From assembly GCF_049243985.1 (NCBI RefSeq), contig NC_135386.1:14717328-14781327 (forward strand): DNA of 64,000 nt, read 5' to 3'. How positions within the stretch are numbered: position 1 is the stretch's first letter; the number at the start of each line of letters is the position of its first letter. Shown in pieces: positions 35,820 through 46,739 of the stretch. The notes under the pieces are model-generated. The model did no database searches. It was not told where the DNA came from and was given only the letters and a program-made list of their open reading frames with translations. Position numbers and translations under genes: made by a program. This DNA comes from Paroedura picta (Eukaryota; Chordata; Lepidosauria; Squamata; Gekkonidae).

Positions 35820-35985
35820 CCCTGAATTGGATGATCTAGGTTAGCCCATCTTGTCAGACGTCAGAAACCCAGCAGGGTCAGCCTGCCTTAGTGCTTGGAT
35901 GGAAAACCACGAAGGAAATCCAGGGATGCGACTTAGAGGCAGGGAATGGCAAACCCCCTGTTGATCTTCTCTCTTGAAAACCCTA
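35820..35985 (+). repeat. 5S rRNA-headed SINE
   Basis: gacgtcagaaacccagcagg, then gtgcttggatggaaaaccac and gcagggaatggcaaacccc. Decayed head and tail. Confidence 0.5.
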
Positions 35986-35992
35986 CGGTTTT

Positions 35993-36055
35993 CAACCTGT
36001 GGTCCTCCAGATGTCCATGGACTACAGTTCCCATGAGCCCCTGCCAGCAAACGCT
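35993..36055 (+). mobile_element. Half of a hairpin element, subtype 1
   Basis: Left arm only: caacctgtggtcctccagat to agcccctgccagcaaacgct; the mirror arm is missing. Confidence 0.75.
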
Positions 36056-36816
36056 CCTCACCCCCACACCAAGTAGGAGAATGTCTCTAGCTCTTTTCCG
36101 CCTGGAGACTGCATTCCTGCCTGTTGAGAAATGGTTCCATCTCACAAGCTCAGTCTGAAGGGGGTATGCACTGCCTGCGCATTGTTCTTTACGCAACTGG
36201 CACATTAGGGTCACGGTGTCTTCTCTGAGAGGACCAGAGCTGTGCTGATAAACCTCGGGGTTCTTTGAGTCTGCCAGGGGTCATGGTTATTTTCTGCCAC
36301 GAAATTTAGGAGGACTCCCTTCAACAGAACCAGTGAAATGTCGTAGGAGCCAAATTGCAGGGGCAGGTTCCTTCCCAAACCTGTCTCTTGAGCAGGGAAG
36401 CTTTCTCTGCTTTGGTAGTGATTTTATTTATTTTATGACTCCCTCTCTCTGAGGGTTTCCTGATCGGGGTTGAGAATGCAGGGTTTGTTGTTCCAAAATC
36501 CAGTCCTGTTAACCATTACAAAGAAACCAGCTTGCAAAAATTATAGGTTCAATTGCATGCAGTAAGCAATTGATGAACCAATTCCAATCCTCTCACTGTA
36601 GCATACAAGATTCTTCTGCCCTCTACTGTGTGTGTGTTTGTGTTTGTTTTATATACCTCCCTCCCTTGAGGCTCAGGGCAGGTTTACAGGGAACACAAAA
36701 CATGTTCGTCCAAGGGAATGTGAAACCCTAGAACAGATATAACATGAGTTCGACCACAGAGATTTCTGCCTAGCACAGCTCACCCATTTTAATATGTTAG
36801 CATAATTCTGAGATGA

Positions 36817-37095
36817 TGTAAAGGTAAAGGTAAAGGTATCCCCTGTGCAAGCACCGAGTCATGTCTGACCCTTGGGGTGACGCCCTCTAGCGTTTTGCCA
36901 GTGGTTTGCCAGTGCCTTCCCCAGTCATTACCGTTTACCCCCCAGCAAGCTGGGTACTCATTTTACCGACCTCGGAAGGATGGAAGGCTGAGTCAACCTT
37001 GAGCCGGCTGCTGGGATCGAACTCCCAGCCTCATGGACAAAGCTTTCAGACGGCTGCCTTACCACTCTGCGCCACAAGAGGTTCTATGCGCCACA
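36817..37095 (-). repeat. Sauria-type SINE, reverse
   Basis: Begins with the 3' end, aaaggtaaaggtatcccctg, then gagtcatgtctgacccttgg, and ends with the head complement cactctgcgccacaagagg. Near full length, good similarity to 33145 and 43689. Confidence 0.87.
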
Positions 37096-37569
37096 AGAGA
37101 TGATGTAGATTTCCCTAATTCATTAATTAACGACTCTAACCCAGTGTTGTTGTCTTGTGTCTTCATGGGGTGTGGTTGTGTGTTCCTCTCACACGGTAAA
37201 GGCCCCAAGTCAGCCCAGCAATAGACCACTCCCTGCCCCCCCCCAGGCTAGACTGCACCAAGTCCAGCCTTTCCTTTTCAACCTCTTTTAAAATATAGAG
37301 ATCCTCTACTGTTCTTAGCGAGTTGTCTTTCATAATCTGCAATAATGGAGAAATAATTGACGGTTCTGAGTGCCGGGTACTCCCAGTCTGAGGGATTGGC
37401 TCCAGAACGAATTCCTCGTTGTAAAATCCATTTTAGCCAGTCCTTTTCGGGGGACTGGGGAGTGCCCCTGAGGGCTTCCGAGAAAGGAACACCTTTGATC
37501 TCAGGAAATGTTTTTTTGATTTTAGGGGAGAAACAGATGACTGGGCAAGTTGGAGAAGTGCCAACCTAC

Positions 37570-37745
37570 AGTTGGTGTCTGGAGATGCCCTGCGATGTCT
37601 GAGTGACAGAGGGCACTTTACCTAGAGAAAATAGACATTTGGAAGGCGAATTCTGTGGCATTATAGCCCTGTGAAGTCCCCCCCATCCAGGGTCCACCCC
37701 CCCCCCAAAATCTCCATGTATTTCCCATCCCAGCTTTGACAACCC
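37570..37745 (+). mobile_element. Short TIR element copy
   Basis: acagttggtgtctggagatg, then gaattctgtggcattatagc and ccaccccccccccaaaatctcc ending cccatcccagctttgac. Diverged. Confidence 0.5.
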
Positions 37746-38176
37746 AAGGGGTGGTGGTGGTGGAGATAGGAGGCAGTTTTATAAAATTATGCAGAGAGTG
37801 GGAATAAGGCAGGAAGCTTTTCCTCGTAAGCAACCCCCTCATAGAACCAGTGAAACATCACGGGGTTGTTAAGCTGCTTAAGCCAAGTTGCAGGGGCTGG
37901 TTTCTTTCGAAGTACAACTTCCCTTTGGAAGTGATTTTATTTATCTTGCCATATTTTTATAGTATTTGGTTCATTGATTGGCCATAGGCCATTTGATCAA
38001 ATGTAAAATGCATCTAATCAAGATTTGAAGATGGAACACATGGAATCATAAGGGAGAAAGAGGTGTCAACATTAGGCACACACTGTCCATAAAGGTCAAA
38101 TCATAAATGAATCCACCTTATCATACCTCTGCCATTATTCAAGTCCTAATTTTCTTACTTATTCAAATTGAAACAA

Positions 38177-38212
38177 ATGAAGAAGAAGAAGAAGAAGAAG
38201 AAGAAGAAGAAG

Positions 38213-38303
<91 letters not shown>
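38177..38303. repeat. Compound microsatellite (GAA)n(GTA)n
   Basis: About 22 gaa units directly followed by about 21 gta units, then the reverse 3' end of a SINE. On the SINE strand this reads (TAC)n(TTC)n, an overgrown form of the family's ctt tail. The poly-Glu open frame is spurious. Confidence 0.95.
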
Positions 38304-38304
<1 letters not shown>

Positions 38305-38450
38305 TTGGTTCTTCTATGCCGCTTTTCTCCACCCAAAGGAGTCTCAAAGCGGCTTACATTCGCCTTCCCTTTCCTCTCCCCACAACTGACACCCTGTGAG
38401 GGAGGGGAGGTTGAGAGAGCCCTGAGATTACTGAAGAAGAAGAAGAAGAG
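38304..38450 (-). repeat. tRNA-type SINE, 3' part, reverse
   Basis: gttggttcttctatgccgct then tttctccacccaaaggagtc and ctttcctctccccacaactg. It is 5'-truncated and ends in a second gaa run at 38433-38448. Confidence 0.8.
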
Positions 38451-38529
38451 TTTGGAATATGTTATTTTAAGGGGTTTTATTATGGGTTTTAATGTGGTTC
38501 TACCCAGATTGTTAGCTGTCAAGAGCCAG

Positions 38530-39433
38530 GTCCATTCTGCACGACTTCAATGTTGCAAAAGGCTTCCAAATTGTAAACGCTACTAATTTGCAGTTATGCA
38601 CAACGTCGCACACAATCTGCCACACTCCTGAAACAGTCCCGCAAAAAGCGATTTGTTGTAGTGCTTAAAGGGAAATCGGGAAAAGTGGATTCACCCTCCG
38701 AAAAGTGCTACATTCTTGCAAACAATCTGCAACAGTAGCAAAAAAGACCTGTGTGTTCCCATTGTTGCGGTTCCAGCCAAGTCCTTCCCCCTGGCTCTCT
38801 CCTCCGAACTTCCGGCGAAGCAATTGCCATTTTTTTTTCTCGGAGCGAGCAGAAAGCAACGAACCAGCGAGGCTTCATTCACTCAGCGAGGCTTCTCCAG
38901 CTACAGTCCCTCCACAGAGCTGCTTTAAAGCTCCCCTAAGTCACCAAGCACAACACAGCCCCGTTTACAAGTTCCCTTTATTTTTGGTCAAAAATCACGC
39001 CCGTGCACGGGGGGGGGGGATTTTTTTTTCACTCGGGGGAGCGTGGTAATGATGACTCGCCAGCTCACACGCCAGCTAGATGGGTCTCAACGTTAGGAGG
39101 AATCAAGGCATATTCGTTGCAACATGTGTTTTTCTTTTTTCCTTTTTTTGTAAAAAAAACTGTTCTTAAAAGGAAAGGGGCTTTTCTGGATCATGATAAC
39201 AGCTGCTCATTAGCTGTTCATTTGATTGATGGCCAGGGGCGGGACAAAGCACAGAAAAAATCGCTTACTGGATAGCGATTTTTGCGAGACCGGAAACCTG
39301 TGGGAAACGATTGAAACGCTACTGGATTCCACTACAAAGGCAGGTATGCATAACACCGAATTGCACTATTAAAAATAGCATTTCCACTTTCAGGAACCAA
39401 TTGGCAACATTGGTCCTTGTGCGGAATGGGCCC
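38530..39433. mobile_element. 0.9-kb inverted-repeat DNA transposon, copy 2
   Basis: Ends gtccattctgcac and gtgcggaatgggccc; collinear with 30712-31517 in the same orientation. It carries about 110 bp (39130-39250) absent from copy 1, so either this copy gained or copy 1 lost that part. Possible cag target repeat on both sides. Confidence 0.75.
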
Positions 39434-39461
39434 CAGTCACGGGAGTGGCGGGGTAGAAGTG

Positions 39462-39532
39462 GAATGAATGAATGAATGAATGAATGAATGAATGAATGAA
39501 TGAATGAATGAATGAATGAATGAATGAATGAA
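39462..39532. repeat. (GAAT)n microsatellite
   Basis: About 17 gaat units, 30 bp after the 0.9-kb transposon. Confidence 0.95.
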
Positions 39533-40152
39533 TATACAACTAAATGACTACGAACATCATTTCTAAAATGCTCTGCCGTTTCACCATTTTATTCTTGCTG
39601 GTGATTTTTCCGTCATTTTGATGGTGATGAGCTGGTGTGGGAGTGGCGGAATCTGCAATGGGTGGAAAGAGAGAAATAAGAGAGGGAGGTCCAATGTATT
39701 TCTGATTTAAAATTGTCCCGGCCTCAACCATCTGTGTCCTTCCCCAGTTCAAACGCCATTGAAGATAGGTTGGGTTCAGGCTCTTTGCAGGCCAGTTTTC
39801 AAGAGAGATGGATCCTCCTCCGTCCTCAGTCTGTTCCCTGGTTTGCTTCCCAGTCTCATATTTTCAGTCAAAGAAGCATCTGACTTTTTCTTGTCAGGGT
39901 CTTCTTCAGTTGCAGGAATCGGCTTGCCTGCAGAGTCTAAGAATTTTTGGAACGTTACCCCTGAGGCAAGAAACGTGGACCATAAATTGCTGGGAACCTG
40001 CTGTTGGATATTCGAGGACTTTGAAAACAACTAATCTTTTGTCGTTTCAGGATCAGGTGTGGATATGTCCTTTTTTGGTTCTGCAGTCCTGTTCATTAAC
40101 AACAGGGAAATGTGGGTAAAACAGTTATCTAATTTTCCATGACTCTCCCAGT

Positions 40153-40213
40153 GTATAAGAACCAACTCTTCTTCTTCTTCTTCTTCTACTACTACTACTA
40201 CTACTACTACTAA
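40153..40213 (+). repeat. SINE 3' tail with (TTC)n(TAC)n
   Basis: tataagaaccaactc followed by ttc units and then tac units. Only the terminal 15 bp of the SINE remain, plus its expanded tail. Confidence 0.75.
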
Positions 40214-40271
40214 ATGTCCTTGGTGAACATCTCACTGTTCTGAAATGGTCAAACTATCAAGGAAGTAGGAT

Positions 40272-40348
40272 GATTTGGGATGATCCTGCGTTGAGCAGGG
40301 GGTTGGACTAGATGGCCTGTATGGCCCCTTCCAACTCTATGATTCTAA
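40272..40348 (+). repeat. CR1 LINE 3' end
   Basis: gagcagggggttggactaga to ccaactctatgattcta. Confidence 0.85.
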
Positions 40349-40659
40349 GTAAATTCTTTCTCTTTAGGGAGTTATCTTTATACAGTAAGCAATATATACA
40401 TTAGTTTCGAAGGGAAGGAAATTGGAAATAGGACATCGAATAATTTTGTTTTAAATGTCTTGAAGCTAACACATAAAATACAATTTCAGTACTATTGCTA
40501 AACTGTGCAGTGTGTGATGCTGGGACCAGGTAACCACAGTAAAAAGCACAGAAGGAGCCTGGATATTAAAACCAACATGAAAAGCCAAACAATACTGAGA
40601 AAACCAACAATAAACAACAATAAACATCAATATTAACCATGCACAGGTCTTATTACTTA

Positions 40660-40700
40660 TTATTGTGTGTGTGCGTGCGTGCGTGTGTGTGTGTGTGTCC
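40660..40700. repeat. (GT)n microsatellite
   Basis: Run of gt/gc dinucleotides. Confidence 0.9.
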
Positions 40701-42137
40701 TTTTCCATTCTTGTGGAATTTACAAATAAGAAGATGGAAACAATTTTCATAATTTACAAGCTCAGAGTAAAATTCAGATTGTTCATAGAGTTTACAAACC
40801 AGGAAATGCCAGACTGTCAGAGAGAGGATCTGCTTGTGCACATTCAAGGGTTGTGCTGGTACAGAAGCCGGACGCCCCCTCCTGAAAGACTGCCCTTCCT
40901 CACGGCTGACCACATGAAGGACCAATCCGCTCTCTGGCACTTAGAATCATAGAATCACGATTCTATGATTCTAGAATCACTTGTTCATTTGACTGCCATT
41001 GACTGAGTACCTGAATGATTAATAGTCTCACTCTTCTTATTGCCCAGCCATCACACTGAGTTGCCACCTTTCGTGGTTGCCTTGGACAAGCTAATGTCTC
41101 TCAGTCCACAGACCCCAGGTTGGGAATCCCCGCTTTAATATACTAGCTCTTAATAGTCCATATCTGTTGTCGTTCACCCAAGGAAACAAAAAGGGTCGGT
41201 GCATCTACCCAGGGTCTTTGCATTTGTTTCCTGGTGCATAGATTCTTCTAAGGTCTTCGGAAAGAAAAATATTGTAAGTTAGTCCAAGGTCCTCTTGCTC
41301 CTTTTTGTCTAAGAGACTATCCAAAAAAAGTGTCCACGTAGATAAGTATATTTAAAAAGGGAAATAAACCTTGCCTTTCTGTTGAGCAGACTTTTAGCGA
41401 AGCAGCCAAACTGTATGTTGTTATCCTGAATGAGGACGTAGCCAAAACACTGAATATTTTTGAATGAACATCTTTTACCCAAGAGAAAAAAAGAAAAATT
41501 GCTGATTGTAGAATCCACAGAGAGGATAACTCACAGATTGTTTGGAAGAACATTTGCCCCAAATGAAGGAACAGTGGAAGAAAGAGCTTAATATAATTGA
41601 CATAATACAATTGAGTTAAAATGGAGGTTTTTTAATAAGACAGCTGAATGCAATTCAGTGCTTCATCTTGATACTGCCCACATAAATCTCTTGTTAATTA
41701 ACTGTATTTTAAAAGCCATAAAAACTGAGCTCGTCTTACCAGTGAGTGCAGACGCTGAGTTCAAATGCTGCCGGCCGTCTGCCAAATTGTGATGGCTGTC
41801 TCAGGAGCCAAAATACTGCAGAGATGGCAAACTTTAGATAGGTAAAAAGATCCAAAGAGAACAGAATCTGACGGGAGGCAGGCAGACAGTGTCCGGCAAG
41901 AGATCTCCTAGACTCAACAGCCCGAACGGATCGATCAAGCCTCTCCGTTAGTTCACCAATCTTTTGCGTCTTCCCCCATGGGGGAGAAGTCAGGATAGAG
42001 AAATGATTTCTCTTCCTCCCTGGAGCGTAACACCCCACAGAGAGATGGGTCTGGAGCCTTGAAAGGGGCTGCATTTCAAGTCACAAACTTCCCTGAAAGT
42101 CCATCTGGTCAGGTTGTTAACCAGGGAGCAGGACTTA

Positions 42138-42500
42138 CATAGGCTGATCCTGCATGGAGCAGGGGGTTGGACTAGATGGCTTGTATGGCCCTTTCCATGG
42201 TTCGGTGATTCTAAGATTCTATAGGTGGACCAGAAGTCTGCCAAAAGCTCTCAGAGCTACAGAACTACAGACTGTGGCTCAGGGAATCTCACCACCTCCT
42301 TAGACGGCCCATTCCATTGCTGAACTACTCTGGCTGTGAAATCCATGTCATTGAAACCGCTTTCTACGGGTCCTCTCCTCTGCTGCCAACAGGAACCTTT
42401 CCCTGCCCTCCTCCAAGTGACAACCTCTCCAATACTTAAAGAAAGCAATCCTGTCCTCTCTCAACTTCCTCTTCTGAGTAATTTTGCTCGGTTTGATTGA
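42138..42500. repeat. Two CR1 fragments in opposite orientations
   Basis: Plus copy 42138-42225 (gcagggggttggactagatg, then ttctaagattctata). Minus copy about 42255-42500, a more 5' portion: tcaccacctccttagacgg, then tctggctgtgaaatccatgt and aagcaatcctgtcctctct. Confidence 0.65.
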
Positions 42501-43124
42501 CAGAAACGTAGGAAAGAACCACGGAACTACCCAGAAATGGCACAATATGACTGGAGATTGAGGCAGATGAGGCACCCAACCCTCCCGCCTCAAGGACCTG
42601 CGGTTAAACTTAGAGGACCAGCTTCCCCCCCCCCTGCCTTTCCTCCCCCCTCTGTCTCTCCTGTTCTCTGCTCTGGCTTCTTTTGCTGCGTGGTAATACT
42701 ACCCCCTGCTGGCCAGTGCATAAAATGGTCCTGATCCTGAACTGGGTTGTCCAGGCTGGTCCCATCTTGCCAGCCCTCTAGAACAAAGCAGGGACAACAC
42801 TCAGGATTCGCCAATTCGGAGATTGACCGGTCTTGTGGATTTGCCGACCGACTTAAAAGCCTCAGGGACGAATCCATAAGGACATGCAAAACTTAGAAAA
42901 CCATTTTAACTGTAACTCCACGTTTAGTTCCGGGAGGGTTACAGCTTTGGTTTCCCCAGCAAATTTACAGACATTGCCGTTTAAAAACCCATCCCAGAGC
43001 ATTCTGCCTTCTCCCCTGATGTTGTGGAGGAGATTTCTTACTGACAATGGCCCTCTCAGTCCTATTTGTGGTCTGTTTTCACAGCCAAGAATCTCCCTCA
43101 ATATCTGCCAATATAATGAGTTCC

Positions 43125-43235
43125 AATGGGTAGCCGTGTTGGTCGGAAGCAGCACAAAGAAATCAGAGTCCAGTCAGGCACCTTTAAGACCCACAAAGAT
43201 TTATTCAGGGCGGGAGCTTTCGAGTGCAGGCACTC
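43125..43235 (+). repeat. Single-arm copy of the fold-back repeat
   Basis: gggtagccgtgttggtcgga then gagtccagtcaggcaccttt and gggcgggagctttcgagtgc. It shows the full 5' end that the copies at 11762 and 15630 lack. Confidence 0.65.
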
Positions 43236-43515
43236 TGACGAAGGATGGCAAATTTTGGAAATGTCTTGATTCTACTGGATCCTTTTTTCATACGTGGTGG
43301 AAATGTAAATTGGCCCAAACTTTTGGATCAAAGTCCATGATAAGTTGCAAACTGGGTTCAAATGTAAATTTGTACTAGAACCCAAAAAAATGTGGTTGAG
43401 TCTTTTACCTGTGGGTCTTCCTAGGCAAGGGGCAGAATTCTTTCTCCAAGCAACAACAGCAGCAAGACTTCTTATCGCTCCCGGCTGGAAGTAGCAACAG
43501 GAGCCACACGTGGCT
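43236..43515 (+). mobile_element. L1-type LINE fragment (3' end of ORF2)
   Basis: Translation gives DGKFWKCLDSTGSFFHTWWK, then CKLAQTF, the L1 ORF2 C-terminal pattern cWrC...F.HiWW.Cp....fW. A second piece in another frame reads FFLQATTAARLLIAPGWK, the family's llTAARlLIA..WK. So this is a 5'-truncated, frameshifted LINE copy. Confidence 0.65.
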
Positions 43516-43688
43516 GCATGGGGGGGGGGGACTCAGAGCACTTGCAGTGATGGCCAATATGATGGGCCTGGTTAATCAGGGGCTGCCAGAAGAATTCCAA
43601 AAACATTAGGACGAGGACTGTGAAACTTCTGTCCTAAAATGTTCTGTAAAATCTGCAATACTGTTAACATTATAAATGTGTGTGTGTG

Positions 43689-43962
43689 TAAAGGTATCCC
43701 CTGTGTAAGCACCGGGTCATGTCTGACCCTTGGGGTGACGCCCTCCAGCGTTTTCATGGCAGACTCAATACGGGGTGGTTTGCCAGTGCCTTCCCCAGTC
43801 ATTACCGTTTAGCCCCCAGCAAGCTGGGTCTTCATTTTACTGACCTCAGAAGGATGGAAGGCTGAGTCGACCTTGAGCCGGCTGCTGGGATCGAACTCCC
43901 AGCCTCAGGGGCAGAGCTTCAGACTGCATATCTGCTGCCTTACCACTCTGCGCCACAAGAGT
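43689..43962 (-). repeat. Sauria-type SINE, reverse
   Basis: aaaggtatcccctgtgtaag, then ggtcatgtctgacccttggg, ending ccactctgcgccacaagag. A gt run precedes it. Confidence 0.87.
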
Positions 43963-44077
43963 ATGGATGGATGGATGGATGGATGGATGGATGGATGGAT
44001 GGATGGATGGATGGATGGATGGATGGATGGATGGATGGATGGATGGATGGATGGATGGATGGATGGATGGATGGATG

Positions 44078-44167
<90 letters not shown>
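43963..44167. repeat. Compound tetranucleotide microsatellite (ATGG)n(ATAG)n
   Basis: About 29 atgg units passing into about 22 atag units, beginning at the very 5' end of the reverse SINE. Open frames with PSIH or SIYL repeats are artefacts of this tract. Confidence 0.97.
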
Positions 44168-44168
<1 letters not shown>

Positions 44169-44571
44169 GTTAGTAGCACTAAGCAATAATTTGAGAGAAC
44201 AGAACAGAACATAGTTTGCTGGTTAGTTTACAGTACACACCCCTGCTTTACTGCATTTCTTTGTGCTTTCTTGTATGTATTCCTGACTTTATAAGAGTCC
44301 TTAATTGCCCTGGTGGTTGGACACACTGTATTGCTTCTTGTTGTTTTGCTCTAATCATTTATAGCCCAACTCACTTGCTGAGACTGAAGGCAAAATAATG
44401 ACCACCACTCAGTCAGACAATAAGCAATGCAATAGGACTACAATTACAGTACTGGAAAACGGAGAAACAAATGCCTTTTAGAGGTGAAATCCACATAGGC
44501 AAAGTGCATGGAAAGTGGGCTGGAAATGCATTATTTGGTGTGTGTGAAAGAGCCGTAATACTGTAATACAG

Positions 44572-44909
44572 GAAGTTGCCAGCCTTCAGGTGAGTCCTGG
44601 AGATCTCCTAGAATTACACCTGTTCTCTAGAGCAGGGGTAGTCAACCTGTGGTCCTCCAGATGTTCATGGACTACAATTCCCATGAGCCCCTGACAGTGT
44701 TTGCTGGCAAGGGCTCATGAGAACATCTGGAGGACCACAGGTTGACTACCAGACAGAAATCAGTTCTCCTGGAGAAAACAGGTGGTCTGGAGAGCGGACT
44801 GTTCGGCATTGTACCCACTTGGGGTCCCTCCCCTCCGCAAACCCTGCCCTCCCCAGGATCTTCTTGTAAATCTCCAGGAATTTCCCGCCCTGGAGTTGGC
44901 AACCCTAGC
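44572..44909 (+). mobile_element. Short TIR element carrying a nested hairpin element
   Basis: Left part aggaagttgccagccttcag to cacctgttctctagag; right part agacagaaatcagttctcct to ctggagttggcaaccctag. The hairpin at 44633-44750 sits between them. Confidence 0.75.
44633..44750. mobile_element. Palindromic hAT-like hairpin element, subtype 1 (nested, clipped)
   Basis: caggggtagtcaacctgtgg at the left; the right arm lacks its last bases (ends ggttgactac) and part of the inner arm, so no target duplication can be read. Confidence 0.85.
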
Positions 44910-45019
44910 TGGATTGGCCAGGAGAGTTTAAATTAATACTTTGCCTGTGACCCATAGAAGGGCAGAAGAGAGCGCCTCCCCCAAGTTTCCTTCTATTTTT
45001 TGGAAGTGGGTAAAAATTA

Positions 45020-45960
45020 GAAATGGGTCTTCTGGCCCTTTAAGCGCCCCCCCTCCGCCCCCGCCTCTTCCACGTTCCAGCGCTGACCGCTCTGCCAAAC
45101 CTGATTCCGGGCTCCGAGCTCTCCCGATGCCCGCACCCCACCATGGCCCCGCCTTCTTTTGCCGCCGATTGGTTGGAATCCGGCCGTGGCCCGCCTTTCC
45201 TGCTCCTCCGAGCCAATCGCGGGAAGGAGGAGCGGTCAGCACGAGCGGGTGCGCCCGGACCGAGGCTGCTGGCAAAAGAGGGAGGGAGACGAGAACGCGG
45301 TGCGAATTCAGGTTAGCAAAGGGGGGGAATTGGGGCGGGGGGCCATGCGGGCTGAGCCCCCCTGGGCCGCGCCAAGGGGTCCCTCTGGGGCCAGTCCTGG
45401 CTGCAGGCGTTGCATTTGGGGAGGGGGTCCAAGACCCTCCCCCCCCATAGCAAAGCCCTTTGGATGGGGCGAGGGGGGGGGGGCTGATCCAGAAAAGAAG
45501 GGGCGCTGCCCGGGGCAAGCCCTGCTTCGCTCGCGGAGGCTTTTGGACTTTGCCCCGGGAAAGAGGCGTCGACTCCGTAGGACCGCCAAACTGGAGCTTC
45601 GCCGGAGGGTGGAGGGGGGGGGGCGAAACAGGGGAGGGGGTGCTTTTGGGGCCCGGGCAGCAGCAGGTCCCGCTTGGGGTCCGTGGGTGGGCAGGACCGG
45701 GGAACAGGTGCGGGGAGGGGGACGTGGGGAACGCCAGCGCCTGCCAGCCCGGTCGGGCGATGCTTGGCTGCTGGACGAGCCGTGGGGACTGGCCTCGAGG
45801 CAGCTTCGAGCGCTTTGCTGCCTGAGATTGCGAGCAGGGGACGTGGCTCGGGGGGCGGAGTGGTTGGCAGCTGCCGGTCCGAGTGGACAATGCTGACCTT
45901 GATGGGCCAACGTTCAGCCTCGCGGGTATTCCCGCTGCCGCAGAAGAAGGCAGGTTTAGG
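45020..45960 (+). promoter_or_regulatory. LYSMD4: CpG-island promoter of LYSMD4
   Basis: This is the richest CpG stretch of the window, in contrast to the A/T-richer repeats on both sides. It contains an inverted CCAAT box (ATTGG, 45168-45172), a direct CCAAT (45213-45217) 45 bp later, and a GC-box-like ccccgcc at about 45147. Paired CCAAT boxes in a CpG island are typical NF-Y promoters of widely expressed, TATA-less genes. No TATA box is visible. It lies 2.3 kb upstream of the first LYSMD4 coding exon on the same strand, so I assign it to LYSMD4. Long open frames on both strands here come from GC-rich composition. Confidence 0.75.
45230..45311 (+). other. LYSMD4: Probable 5' non-coding first exon of LYSMD4
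   Basis: The coding exon at 47642 begins with a splice acceptor, so a non-coding exon must lie upstream. The best candidate ends at gaattcag|gttagc (donor at 45312) just downstream of the CCAAT pair. The left boundary is a guess from promoter geometry. Confidence 0.45.
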
Positions 45961-46590
45961 AAGACATTGTGTTATGTTGGAGAGGGGCTGCGGCTCAGGG
46001 GTAGAGCCCCCTGCCTGGCATGCCGAAGGTCCCCGGTTCAAGCCCTGCCCTCTCCTGTTAAAAGGGCCAGGCAGCTGGCGATGCCTGAGACCCTGGCGAG
46101 GGGCTGCCCGTCAGAGCGGACAATCTTGTTTGGACTTTGTTTAAGGAAGGGCCGTAGAGGGCTCGGCTTCTATCTGCCCATCATTAGGCGGTTCCAGCCT
46201 TGCTGGGTTTGGCTGTTTTTTAGGGGAGGGAAGAGGTTCAGGCCCAGGTTCAGGCCCCGGCCTCTCCAGTTACAAGGACCAGGCAGGGCAGAGTTAGAGT
46301 CCAGGGGCAAGTTCTGTTCAAGGTATAAGCTTTCCTCTACCTGCAGGAGGCAGAGTGCGTGCACGCAAACGCTTCTACCCAGAATAAACCTTCAGGGTGC
46401 CCCCCGGACTCGAACTCTGTCCTGCTGCTTCGGACCAACGTGGCGACCCACCTAAATCGAAGGATCAGGCCGTGGGCATGGTGAAAGACCTTTGCTTGAG
46501 ACCTTGGAGAGCAGCTGCCATCTGAGTAGACAATACTGACCTTGAAGGGCCAGTTCTCGGATTCAGCTTCTTGGGCTGAGTGTGACACCC
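45870..46590 (+). repeat. Run of tRNA-headed SINE copies (second type)
   Basis: A good copy at about 45975-46135: gggctgcggctcaggggtag followed by aggtccccggttcaagccct, a clear tRNA-like A and B box. Then ctgagaccctggcgaggggc and gagcggacaatcttg. Partial copies lie at 45870-45915, 46225-46300 and 46450-46560. A piece of the fold-back repeat lies in 46285-46440. Confidence 0.65.
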
Positions 46591-46739
46591 ACAAGACCAA
46601 AAGGCATGTTGCTTTTGAGGGACTCTCCTGGCTCCTTCTCTAGCCCTGTCTGACGGCCACTGCTGGACACAGGCCAATGTATCATGCTCAACCTGGGCTT
46701 CCTGACCAGTGCAGAGAAGACATTAAAATTGCCGTCGGT

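Larger units (their letters stand above)
25700..45019. other. Intergenic region between ADAMTS17 and LYSMD4
   Basis: About 19 kb with no convincing host exon on either strand. Layered transposons, SINEs and microsatellites, itemised separately. Remaining apparently unique blocks: 25700-26080, 26680-27400, 32000-33140, 34020-34560, 35010-35340, 37200-37560, 39540-40140 and 40350-42140. Confidence 0.7.

Noticed and set aside
38107-38586. Glutamate/valine-rich open frame
   Set aside because: Entirely produced by the (GAA)n(GTA)n microsatellite and the adjoining SINE.
43963-44167. Repeated units as a CRISPR-like or coding array
   Set aside because: A plain tetranucleotide microsatellite in a vertebrate genome, without spacers.
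43873-44212. Open frames with WMDG, PSIH or SIYL repeats
   Set aside because: Translations of the (ATGG)n(ATAG)n tract.
44928-45896. Long open frames on both strands of the CpG island (up to 320 codons)
   Set aside because: Overlapping frames on both strands, Pro/Arg/Gly-rich composition and no domain; explained by GC-rich sequence with few stops.
13903-46135. tRNA-like A and B boxes at several sites
   Set aside because: They are heads of SINE families with shared bodies and tails, and no clover-leaf could be completed; not tRNA genes.
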